From Streptomyces griseoviridis (GTDB lineage: Bacteria > Actinomycetota > Actinomycetes > Streptomycetales > Streptomycetaceae), in NCBI RefSeq assembly GCF_005222485.1, contig NZ_CP029078.1:4213501-4277500 (forward strand): a DNA stretch of 64,000 nt, written 5' to 3'. Below, one piece after another: positions 8,805 through 16,530 of the stretch (positions are counted from its first letter, which is position 1; every line of letters starts with the position of its first letter). Made by a program: the position numbers and the translations under genes. Under the pieces are notes generated by a model. That model made no database searches. It was not told where the DNA came from and worked only from the letters and a program-made list of their open reading frames with translations.

Positions 8805-10100
8805 TCAGGCAACACCCGTCACATGGCCACCAGGAGCGTTGGCGAGGCCGTGTATACGTCGATTGACGCGACGCATCAATTCGGCGTCCTCCGGGGCCGG
8901 TCCATGCCGTTCGACCAGCGCGGTCCAGAGCCCGAGCAGCGCCTGACCGTGTTCGACCGCAAACGGAACGTCATCGACGAGCCGCCACGCGGCCACCGCC
9001 CTGGTCAGCTCCTCGCGGGCCCGCGGATCGGAGCGCAGGAACCGAATTCGGGCCAATTCCAGGCATGTTGTGGTGGCCACCCGATGGTTCTCGCTGCGGT
9101 GCGCGACGAACGCCTCCAGCGAGAGCGCCTCCAACGTGTTCGGATGCTCGACCCCGAACGCCCGGACGGTGTGCTCCCGCAACCGGAACGCGAGCGCGGC
9201 GGCCCGCTCGAACGACCCGGCGTCGAGCGCCCGCCCGATCAGCCCGACCAACTCGGCCAGCTCAACGGGCACGGCGGAGGAGGGCCCGGAGGAAGCGGGC
9301 GGAGCGGACGGGACGGGAGCGGGGGCGACGGGAGCTGCGGCGGGGACGGGATCAGGAACCGGCGCGGGGGCGAGAGTTGGGGCGGGAGCGGGAGTCGGGG
9401 CCGGGGCCGGGGCGGGAGCCGGCACCGGGGTGGGAGCCGCAGCCGGGACGGGATCAGGAACCGGCGCGGGAGCGAGAGTTGGGGCGGGAGTCGGAACCGG
9501 GGCGGGGGCGGGAGCCGGGACCGGGGCAGGAGCCGGGACAGGCGGCGGAACCGGAGCCGGGGCCGCCGCTTGCAGCGGGGCGGCCGGGTACGCCTCCAGG
9601 CCGGGGCCAGGCACAGGCCCAGGCCCAGGTCCGGGTACAGGGCCGAGGTCGTACCCAGGTCCGGGCACAGGCCCGTGCCCGTGCCCCTGTCCCGGTACAG
9701 CGCCCGGTCCAGGTCCAGCGCCCGGTCCCGGAACCGCTCCGGACGGGGCAGGGCCCGCGCCCGTCGGCGCGACCGGTGCCTGGACCGGCGTCGCGGGCGG
9801 TGCCGTGGGCGTCGTCGGGCCGGGCAGGACCTCGCTTGAGCCGTCGGGCGCCACCGACAGATACGTCGTGCTGCCGTCCGTGGCGTCCAGGATGCGTGCC
9901 TCGACCGGCTCGCCGCGCGTCTGCGCGTGGCGCTGCAACGCGTCGAGCACCGCCACATGGACCGGCTCGCCCGCCGGGACGAGGAGGTCCTCGCCGTCGA
10001 TGAGGGCGCTGCCGTCGGGACGGATCAGTACCTCGAAGGTGCCGCGCACGGCGGCGGTGTCCGGCGCGGACTCGCGCCGCCGGTTGCGCTTGCTGAACAC
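8805..10100 (-). CDS. TPR-like protein with central Pro/Ala-rich repeat region, copy B
   Basis: 431 residues from GTG 10100 behind GAGGAG. The N-terminal ~100 residues (LIRPDGSALIDGEDLL ... YLSVAPDGSSEVLP) match the N-terminal domain of the 6257-7903 protein. Residues ~100-285 are Pro/Ala/Gly/Val low complexity. Residues ~290-425 are helical, TPR-like (HPNTLEALSLEAFVAHR). It lies 22 bases downstream of the transglycosylase gene, so the two are co-transcribed leftward from the copy B divergent promoter region. Its low-complexity block contains a recent internal DNA duplication. Function unknown; a cytoplasmic adaptor is plausible because no signal or membrane helix is present. Confidence 0.65.
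   Translation of the reverse strand: MFSKRNRRRESAPDTAAVRGTFEVLIRPDGSALIDGEDLLVPAGEPVHVAVLDALQRHAQTRGEPVEARILDATDGSTTYLSVAPDGSSEVLPGPTTPTAPPATPVQAPVAPTGAGPAPSGAVPGPGAGPGPGAVPGQGHGHGPVPGPGYDLGPVPGPGPGPVPGPGLEAYPAAPLQAAAPAPVPPPVPAPAPVPAPAPAPVPTPAPTLAPAPVPDPVPAAAPTPVPAPAPAPAPTPAPAPTLAPAPVPDPVPAAAPVAPAPVPSAPPASSGPSSAVPVELAELVGLIGRALDAGSFERAAALAFRLREHTVRAFGVEHPNTLEALSLEAFVAHRSENHRVATTTCLELARIRFLRSDPRAREELTRAVAAWRLVDDVPFAVEHGQALLGLWTALVERHGPAPEDAELMRRVNRRIHGLANAPGGHVTGVA
9343..9490. repeat. 46-bp direct repeat inside the copy B TPR-like gene
   Basis: Bases 9343-9388 and 9445-9490 are the same 46-bp sequence with one mismatch, offset by 102 bp (34 codons, so in frame). Both encode the residues LAPAPVPDPVPAAAP. 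This is an internal tandem expansion of the Pro/Ala linker and is likely to vary in length between strains. Confidence 0.85.
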
Positions 10101-10122
10101 GTGGGTCTCCTCGCTGAGCCGG

Positions 10123-10947
10123 TCACTCGGCTGGTGGGGATGCCGAGAAGCTGGGGTAGGCCGAGTCGGTCGGGTAGGGCTCGCCGTCCGGTGGCTTGAT
10201 CGCGCCGCCGTACAGGGCGAACTGGCTCCTGATGCCGGCGATGTACCCCTGCGACCGTGCGGTCTTCGGCACGCCCTTGGCCGCCTTGACCGCGTCGAGG
10301 CCGACGTCGTACGCGGTCAGGGTCAGGTCGAGGGAGCCGCCCACCACGGAGCCGTCGGCGAGGAGCTTGTTCACCTCGCCCTCCAGCGAGCACAGGTACC
10401 TGCCCTGCGCCCTGATCGAGTCCTCGGCGTCGAGGGCGGACGTCTTGCCGTTGTCGTCGTCGTCCTTGCCGAACTCCTCGAACTTGTCCTTCGGCATCTG
10501 GGAGATGCCCTCCCGGCCGTCGGGACCGACCAGGCCCTTGTCCCACCGGGACTCCGCCTGGATCTGCGACGCGATGACGACGGGCCCGATCTGCGTGCAC
10601 TCCCGGCCGGCCGCCTTGATGGCCTCCAGCAGGTCAGCGGGCACGCTGCCGTCGGCCAACGCCCCCTTGCCGTCGCTCTGGTAGGCCGACTGGACCTGCT
10701 GCTGGTCGTAGGAGGCGCCCCCGCCGCCCCCGCCTCCGCCGCCGCAGCCGAAGATGTGGCAGATCAGCACGAGGGGCCAGAGCAGCACGCCGATCGCGCA
10801 CTGGACGATCACCCCGAGGATGACGATCACGGTGAGCACCAGCCCCATGCAGCCCAGCAGCCCGGTGCCGCCCGCGGCGATCGCCACGGTGGTGGCGTTC
10901 ATCTCCATGCCGGAGCCCTGTGAATCCCCGCCGGACCCTCCAGGCAC
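10123..10947 (-). CDS. Membrane-anchored lysozyme-like transglycosylase, copy B
   Basis: 274 residues from GTG 10947, chosen for the GGAGG six bases upstream; ATG at 10908 would shorten it by 13 residues. Two hydrophobic helices (about 18-37 and 39-60) are followed by a run of nine glycines. Then comes a lysozyme-like domain (~75-245) with IASQIQAESRWDK carrying the likely catalytic Glu and a C-terminal LTAYDVGLDAVKAAKG helix. It lacks the NlpC/P60 domain found in the copy A hydrolase (4488-5546). It is the first gene of the leftward arm of cluster B and presumably opens peptidoglycan for the apparatus. Confidence 0.75.
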   Translation of the reverse strand: MPGGSGGDSQGSGMEMNATTVAIAAGGTGLLGCMGLVLTVIVILGVIVQCAIGVLLWPLVLICHIFGCGGGGGGGGGASYDQQQVQSAYQSDGKGALADGSVPADLLEAIKAAGRECTQIGPVVIASQIQAESRWDKGLVGPDGREGISQMPKDKFEEFGKDDDDNGKTSALDAEDSIRAQGRYLCSLEGEVNKLLADGSVVGGSLDLTLTAYDVGLDAVKAAKGVPKTARSQGYIAGIRSQFALYGGAIKPPDGEPYPTDSAYPSFSASPPAE

Positions 10948-11118
10948 GTCTCTCCTCCCCTCCCTTGAACCGGGCCAGCCGATTTCCCGTAGTGGCTGCC
11001 CGACGGATCTCCGCGAACTCGATGGCCGCAACGGACACGGCGGCTGATCAGTTCAATCCAGTTCCATCCGGGGTCCGTCGACGTGAACGAGGGAGCACGA
11101 GGGAAGAGGTGAACGCAC

Positions 11119-12036
11119 ATGGGCGTTCCGCCACCGGCGTCGGGCGATCGCCAGATGTGGGTCCGCGGGCCGACGGCCGGGCAGGCACCCGCGCCGGCAC
11201 CGACCGCGCCGGCCGCCGACACGGTCGCGCAGCCGACGCCTGCCGTCCAGGCGGCACCGACCGTCCAGGCGGCGCCGTTCGCGCAGGCGCCGCAGGTCGC
11301 GCAGGCGCCGCCTGTCGCGCCCGCGCCTGCCGCGCCCGCGCAGGGTGCGCCGACCGGGTACGCCGCGCCGGTCACGCACCAGACCCAGGCACCGTTCGCG
11401 CAGCCCGCGCCCGCCGTCCAGGCGCCAACGGCCGTGCAGGCGGCGCCCGTTGCGCAGGCCGCGCCCGCCGCTTACGCGGCGCCCGCCGGGTACGCCCCGC
11501 AGGCCGCGCCAGGACCGTACGTCCCGCAGGCCGCGCAGCCCGCGCCCGCGACCACCGCCGCGCCCGGCGACTGGTCCCTGCCCGCCGAGCCGGTGGAGTG
11601 GGCGCACCAGGGCGACCAGGGGCAGCACGTCTCCTGGGTCAACGCGCACGGCGGCGCCGGCGCGAGCACGCTGGCGCGCGAGTTCGGCGGCACCGACCTG
11701 GGGCGCCGCTGGCCCGACCCGGCCAGGGGCGAACCCGGCCGGGTGCTGCTGGTGGCCCGCACCCACGCCGCCGGCATGCGGGCGGCGTCACGGGCGCTGG
11801 ACGCGCTGCGCAAGGAGGACCACCCGCCGGGCATCGACCTGGTGGCCCTGGTCCTGGTGGCCGACGCCCCCGGGCGGCTGCCGATCACCCTCGGCCGGCG
11901 GGTGCGGGTGCTGCGTTCCGCGACCCGCGTCCACCGGCTGCCGTGGGTGCCCGCCTGGCGTGTCGGCAAGAAGGTGTCGGGCCCGCCGCGCGCGGTCCGC
12001 GCCCTCTCCGACCTGGTCGAAGGGAAGAAACGATGA
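11119..12036 (+). CDS. DUF6668 family protein with long Ala/Pro/Gln-rich N-terminus, copy B
   Basis: 305 residues. The first ~150 residues are low complexity built on AQAAP/VQAAP units. The conserved domain (165-305) has VSWVNAHGGAGASTLAREF in place of a Walker A; the expected lysines are His and Ala. It also has VLLVARTHAAGMRAA and LVLVADAPGRLP, as in copy A. It is the first gene of the rightward cluster B operon and overlaps the next start (ATGA at 12033). DUF6668 has no established function. Its constant place at the head of these operons suggests a structural or regulatory part of the machine. Confidence 0.75.
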   Translation: MGVPPPASGDRQMWVRGPTAGQAPAPAPTAPAADTVAQPTPAVQAAPTVQAAPFAQAPQVAQAPPVAPAPAAPAQGAPTGYAAPVTHQTQAPFAQPAPAVQAPTAVQAAPVAQAAPAAYAAPAGYAPQAAPGPYVPQAAQPAPATTAAPGDWSLPAEPVEWAHQGDQGQHVSWVNAHGGAGASTLAREFGGTDLGRRWPDPARGEPGRVLLVARTHAAGMRAASRALDALRKEDHPPGIDLVALVLVADAPGRLPITLGRRVRVLRSATRVHRLPWVPAWRVGKKVSGPPRAVRALSDLVEGKKR

Positions 12037-12332
12037 GTCTGTGGGCCGATGGCCCGCCCGCGCCGATCAACCCCTCGGACTTCGCGCCCGAAGGGGACTT
12101 CGACTACGCGGGCAACGGCGGTGACTGGCTGATCGCGCTGCTCGCCTGGTGCGTGTCGGCGGCCGCCGTCGCGGGCGTGATCATCGTGGGCACCCAGCTG
12201 GCCCTCCAGCTGCGCCGGGGCGAACCGGGCGAGGGCGCCACCTACTTCCGCGGTCTCGCCTTCGTGCTCGGCGCCTGCGTCATCGGCATCTCGGCCGGCC
12301 CCGTCGTCGGATACGTGCTGGGCGTGGGCTGA
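12033..12332 (+). CDS. Small two-helix membrane protein, VirB2-like (copy B, first)
   Basis: 99 residues. The start is inside the stop of the DUF6668 gene (ATGA), behind GGGAAG. The polar N-terminal 30 residues are followed by helices at about 32-56 and 74-97 with a basic loop LRRGEPGEGATYFRG. It resembles the proteins at 3398 and 12546 in spacing and in the second helix (FVLGACVIGISAGP). Pilin-like or small channel subunit; no cleavage site is evident. A 213-bp gap with no gene separates it from the next small gene. Confidence 0.6.
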   Translation: MSLWADGPPAPINPSDFAPEGDFDYAGNGGDWLIALLAWCVSAAAVAGVIIVGTQLALQLRRGEPGEGATYFRGLAFVLGACVIGISAGPVVGYVLGVG

Positions 12333-12545
12333 GCGGACAGGACCACTCCCCGCACGCCCGGCCGCAGGCCGTCGCGTCCCCAACCCCGCGCGCGCCACGC
12401 GCGGCGCCCGCAGTACAGCAGCTCCCCCGCACGACAGCAGTCCCCGCAGACCTCTCTGTCCCCACACCTCCGCGCACCCCGCGCGAACCCCCAGCCGGAC
12501 CCGGGCCGAACACGGCGCGGCGCCGCCCTGACATAGGAGATACCC

Positions 12546-12830
12546 ATGAAGGCCGCTCTCTACCACTTCCTGGCCGACGGAACCGTTCCGCAGCCGGGCC
12601 GCGACGCGCCCCCGGAGCTGACCGGCGCCGTCAACAAGGTGCTCGGCATCGCCGGTTGGGCGGGCACCGCCGCCGGCGTCGCCGGTGTCATCATCACCGG
12701 CTGCATGATGGCCATCTCCATGAAGCGCGGTGAGGGCTCCGAGCACCTCAGCCGGCTCGGCATGGTGCTGGGCGGCTGCGTCCTGGTGGCCACCGCCGGT
12801 CCCACCATCGCCTTCGTCTTCGGTAACTGA
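12546..12830 (+). CDS. Small two-helix membrane protein, VirB2-like (copy B, second)
   Basis: 94 residues behind AGGAG (12535-12539). The N-terminal 30 residues are amphipathic. Two helices (about 33-56, 70-92) are separated by MKRGEGSEHLSR, and the second ends LGGCVLVATAGPTIAFVF. It is closer in length and motif to the copy A protein than to its immediate neighbour. Cluster B therefore has two such subunits where the visible part of cluster A has one. Same functional uncertainty as for the others. Confidence 0.6.
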   Translation: MKAALYHFLADGTVPQPGRDAPPELTGAVNKVLGIAGWAGTAAGVAGVIITGCMMAISMKRGEGSEHLSRLGMVLGGCVLVATAGPTIAFVFGN

Positions 12831-12854
12831 CCGACCGGAGAGGAGACGACCGGC

Positions 12855-13631
12855 ATGTTCGGCACACGGCGCAGACGGCCACAGGAGACCGGGCCCTTCT
12901 ACAAGCAGAGCAGGTGGGTGCAGTCCGCCCTGTTCATGGCCTTCCTCGTGGTCATGGCGCTGGTGGCGACCGTGTCGAAGGACGGCAGCAAAGAGGTCGC
13001 GGCCGACAGCGCCCGGACCCTCGCGGGCGTGCGCGGACCCCTGTCCCCGGGGGATCCGCAGCACGTCCGCACCGGGCCAGGCGGCCGGCCCGTGAACTGC
13101 CGTACCGATGACCAGGACACCGCGGTGCCGACCGTCGCACCGCGGGACGTCCGGTGGCGGCAGCTCGGGACCGTCATGCTGCCCGTGTCCCCGAAGGCGG
13201 GCCCGCTCAACCTCGACCCGGCGATGTGGTGGTGCTACGCGCACACCCCGCTGGGCGCGGTGCTCGCGGCCCACACCGTGCCGGTGGGGACGAGCGGCGC
13301 CGACTGGCGCACCGTCACCGAGCAGCAGGTCGTGCCAGGCGCGGCCCGCGACAAGTTCGTCACGCGCAAGGCGGCGGCCCCCACGACGGACCCGGACACC
13401 AGCTCCGCCGGCCGGTTCGCGGGCTTCTCCGTGGAGTCGTACGCGGCCGGCCGGGCGACCGTGGGGCTGCTCCTCACCAATCCGCTCGGCGGCTACCTGT
13501 CCACCTCGGTGAGCCTGCGCTGGCGGGACGGCGACTGGAAGGTCGCCCTGCAAGACGACGGATCCCTCTACTCGGCCGCATCGCAGGCGCAACCCAACGG
13601 GTTCGTCATGTGGGGAAGCGTGACACGATGA
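12855..13631 (+). CDS. VirB8-like bitopic membrane protein, copy B
   Basis: 258 residues. A short basic cytoplasmic tail (RRRRPQ) precedes a membrane helix at about 20-40. A variable region follows, then an extracytoplasmic domain (~75-255) ending YLSTSVSLRWRDGDWKVALQDDGSLY. The domain has the same aromatic strand pattern and size as the 2603-3355 protein. GAGAGGAG precedes ATG 12855, and the stop overlaps the VirB6-like start (ATGA). It is inferred to be the VirB8/TcpC-class scaffold of the channel from gene order and topology. Confidence 0.6.
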   Translation: MFGTRRRRPQETGPFYKQSRWVQSALFMAFLVVMALVATVSKDGSKEVAADSARTLAGVRGPLSPGDPQHVRTGPGGRPVNCRTDDQDTAVPTVAPRDVRWRQLGTVMLPVSPKAGPLNLDPAMWWCYAHTPLGAVLAAHTVPVGTSGADWRTVTEQQVVPGAARDKFVTRKAAAPTTDPDTSSAGRFAGFSVESYAAGRATVGLLLTNPLGGYLSTSVSLRWRDGDWKVALQDDGSLYSAASQAQPNGFVMWGSVTR

Positions 13632-14869
13632 TTCTGGCGTACGACGAGAAGAACTGCGGCGGTGGCCTGGACTTCTGGGGCATGTTCACCGACCCCGTCG
13701 GCAGCATGATCAGGATGGTCGCCAAGATCGTCATGTCCGGTGCCCTCGGACTGTTCGACGCCGCCTTCACCGGCGTCGCGTCGGACGACGTGGACGCCTC
13801 GAACATCGTCAGCCGCGAGACCCAGTGGATCGTCGTCTACATGTCGATCGGCTCGCTGCTGTTCGCCGCCATCAAGATGGCCATCGACCGGCGCGGCGAG
13901 TCCGGCACGCTGGCGATGAAGGGACTGGTCCGGGTCGCGCTGGTGAGCGTCGTCGCGACCACCGTGATCGACACGTTCGCCGTCCTGATGGAGCGTTACT
14001 CCAGCTATCTGCTGCGCAAGAGCCTCAATGAGATCCTGAAGGGCATCGACTGCAGCGGCAGCGTGCCGGACTTCGTGCTGCTGATCGTGGGCTGCCTGCT
14101 GATCATCGCCGCCATCATCCAGATGATCCTGCTCTGGATCCGGCTCGGCGTGATGGTCCTGCTGATGGGCACGCTCCCGATGGCCGCCGCCGCGTCCATG
14201 ACGGAGTGGGGCGGCACCTGGTGGCGCAAGCACCTCGGCTGGATGCTCGCCTGGCTGCTGTACAAGCCGGCCGTCGGGCTCGTGATGTACACCGGCGCCA
14301 CCATGATCAGCAAGGCGAACAACCAGACCAACACCCAGATCGCCGGCATGGCGATGCTGCTGCTGTCCGGGATCGCCCTGCCCGCGCTGCTGCGCCTGGT
14401 CGTCCCGGCGACGGCGGCGCTGGGCGGCGACTCGGTCGGGGCGGCCACCATGGGCGTCGCGGGCGGTATCGCCTCCGGCGCGAAGTCCGTCGGCCAGGCC
14501 GCGGGCGGCGCCGCCGCGAGCAGCGTGCCCGGCGGTATGGGTCCCTCCGGTTCGGACGGCAGCAGTTCGTCGGGCAGCTCGGGCAGTTCGGGCAGCTCCG
14601 GCAGTTCCGGCGACGGCGGCCGCGGCGGCTCGTCGGGGCAGGGCGGCGGCCAGGGCGGCTCGTCCTCCGGGGGCGGCGGCTCGCAGGGCGGCGGAGCCGG
14701 CGGGGGCGGCGGCGGAGGTGCCGCGGCCGGCGGCGGCATGGCCGCGGCGGGCGCCGCGGCCGGTGTGCTCGCCGCGGGCCACATCGCCAAGGAGGTCGCC
14801 AAGGGCGCGGCCAACGTCGCCAAGAGCGGGGTGGAGGGCGCCAACCGCGAGGGCGAACACCACCACTGA
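13628..14869 (+). CDS. VirB6/TrbL-like polytopic membrane protein, copy B
   Basis: 413 residues with ATGA coupling to the VirB8-like gene. Hydrophobic segments fall at about 70-88, 98-118, 152-175, 177-195, 212-232 and 238-262. The motifs MGTLPMAAAAS and WLLYKPAVGLVMY are shared with the 1311-2603 protein. The C-terminal ~130 residues are extremely Gly/Ser-rich and end in EGEHHH. The polytopic core fits the VirB6 channel component. The long flexible tail is like those of TrbL/TraG-type proteins, which reach into the cytoplasm or the envelope. Confidence 0.7.
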   Translation: MILAYDEKNCGGGLDFWGMFTDPVGSMIRMVAKIVMSGALGLFDAAFTGVASDDVDASNIVSRETQWIVVYMSIGSLLFAAIKMAIDRRGESGTLAMKGLVRVALVSVVATTVIDTFAVLMERYSSYLLRKSLNEILKGIDCSGSVPDFVLLIVGCLLIIAAIIQMILLWIRLGVMVLLMGTLPMAAAASMTEWGGTWWRKHLGWMLAWLLYKPAVGLVMYTGATMISKANNQTNTQIAGMAMLLLSGIALPALLRLVVPATAALGGDSVGAATMGVAGGIASGAKSVGQAAGGAAASSVPGGMGPSGSDGSSSSGSSGSSGSSGSSGDGGRGGSSGQGGGQGGSSSGGGGSQGGGAGGGGGGGAAAGGGMAAAGAAAGVLAAGHIAKEVAKGAANVAKSGVEGANREGEHHH

Positions 14870-15030
14870 CCCGCGGGTGCTGACCGGCCGGGGCCCCCGG
14901 GCCCCGGCCACCCTCGCCCTCCGGTCGGGACGGCCGCACCGGTCCCGCCCCGACCACCCGATCTCCCGCCGCCCCGCCCCCCGCGGGCCGGGCGGCGGTC
15001 CCCTCAACGGAAAGGGAAACAGGTACCCCC

Positions 15031-16530
15031 ATGGCTACCGAAGCCGCCGCCCTCGTCGAACCCACCTACGGGAACTGGCGCAGGCCCAGGCGTCCGGGCC
15101 TTGGATCGCTCGGTCTCCTCGGCACCGTCACGGTGTTCGGCGGGCTCGTCATCACGCTGCTGGTCTCGCTGATCTCGCTGATCGCCGCGATCACGGTGCT
15201 GATCCCGCTCGCCATGTTCCTGCTGCCGCTGGCCATCCGCACCCAGGACGGGCGCAACATCTACCAGCTGATGGCCCTGCGCGTCGGCTGGTTCCAGCGC
15301 AAGGCCAAGGGCTCGACCACCTATGTCTCGGGCCCGCTCTCGCAGCGGCCGGGCGGCCGGTTCCGGCCGCCCGGCCTGCTCAGCCGGGTCACCGTCACCG
15401 AGGGCCGGGACGCCTACGACCAGCCGTTCGGCGTGCTGCACCACCGCAGCCGCAACCTGTACACCATCGTCCTGACCTGCGAACCCGACGGCGGCTCGCT
15501 CGTCGACCCGGACCAGGTGGACACCTGGGTGGCGTCCTGGGGCGGCTGGCTGGCCCGGCTCTCCCACGAACCCGGCCTGCGCGGCGCCGCCGTCATCATC
15601 GAGACCGCCCCCGACACCGGTTCCCGGCTCGCCAACGAGGTGCTGCCGCGGATCCAGGACAACGCGCCCGAGGCCGCCAAGGCCGTGATGCGCGAGGTCG
15701 TCGACCGCTACCCGGCCGCGTCCTCCGAGATGCACACCTACATCTCCCTGACGTACGGCACCCCGCCCGGCCAGAAGCGCCGCATCGAGGACGTCATCAC
15801 CGACCTCGCGATCCGGCTGCCCGGACTCCTCTCGGGGCTGGTCAGCGCGGGCGGCGGCCCCGCCTTCGCGCTGTCGGCCGAGCGCATCGCCGAGGTCGTC
15901 CGGGTGGCGTACGACCCGGACGTGGCGGGCGACGTCCTGGAGGCCCGCGCCCGCTACGGCTCCACCGGCCTCGCCTGGGAGGACGCGGGACCCACCGCCA
16001 CCGTCGAGAAGGTCAACTCCTACCAGCACGACTCGGGTGTCTCCCGCACCTGGATGCTCACCCTCGCCCCGCGCGGCACGGTCCGCTCCAGCGTGCTGCG
16101 CGGACTCCTGGAGGCGTCCCCCGGCACCCGCCGCAAGCGGGTGGCGCTGCTGTACCGCCCGATCGACCCGGCGACCTCGGCGCGCATCGTCGAGGCCGAC
16201 CGGCGGGCCGCCCAGTTCATGGCGACGTCCCGGCGCGGCATGGTGCAGGCGCGGGCCGCGACCGAGGTGCGGGCCGCCGAGCAGACCGCGGTGGAGGAGG
16301 CGACCGGCGCCGGACTCGTCGAGTTCTCGCTGATGGTCACCGTGACCGTGGACAGCGACTCCGAACTCGCCGACGCCAGCGTCGCGGTGCGCAACCTGCT
16401 GGCCTCGGCGCGGCTCCTGATGCGCCCGGCCGACCGGATGCAGGCGGCGGCGTTCAGCTGCACCCTGCCCGCCGGGATCCTGCCGTGGGAGCACACCCTC
16501 GTGCCGCGTGAGCTGAAGGAGGCGCTGTGA
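15031..16530 (+). CDS. SCO6880-type type IV secretion protein, copy B (VirB3/VirB4-N-like)
   Basis: 499 residues behind GGAAAGG. The N-terminal TYGNWRRPRRPGLGSLGL precedes two adjacent membrane helices (about 30-70), as in VirB3. The rest is a large soluble domain with CEPDGGSLVDPDQVDTWVAS and VEFSLMVTVTVDS. The following gene supplies a Walker-type ATPase but lacks a VirB4 N-terminal half, so I infer that VirB4 is split between the two genes, with VirB3 fused to the first part. They overlap by 4 bases (GTGA), ensuring paired synthesis. The label SCO6880 is from memory of the family name. Confidence 0.75.
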   Translation: MATEAAALVEPTYGNWRRPRRPGLGSLGLLGTVTVFGGLVITLLVSLISLIAAITVLIPLAMFLLPLAIRTQDGRNIYQLMALRVGWFQRKAKGSTTYVSGPLSQRPGGRFRPPGLLSRVTVTEGRDAYDQPFGVLHHRSRNLYTIVLTCEPDGGSLVDPDQVDTWVASWGGWLARLSHEPGLRGAAVIIETAPDTGSRLANEVLPRIQDNAPEAAKAVMREVVDRYPAASSEMHTYISLTYGTPPGQKRRIEDVITDLAIRLPGLLSGLVSAGGGPAFALSAERIAEVVRVAYDPDVAGDVLEARARYGSTGLAWEDAGPTATVEKVNSYQHDSGVSRTWMLTLAPRGTVRSSVLRGLLEASPGTRRKRVALLYRPIDPATSARIVEADRRAAQFMATSRRGMVQARAATEVRAAEQTAVEEATGAGLVEFSLMVTVTVDSDSELADASVAVRNLLASARLLMRPADRMQAAAFSCTLPAGILPWEHTLVPRELKEAL

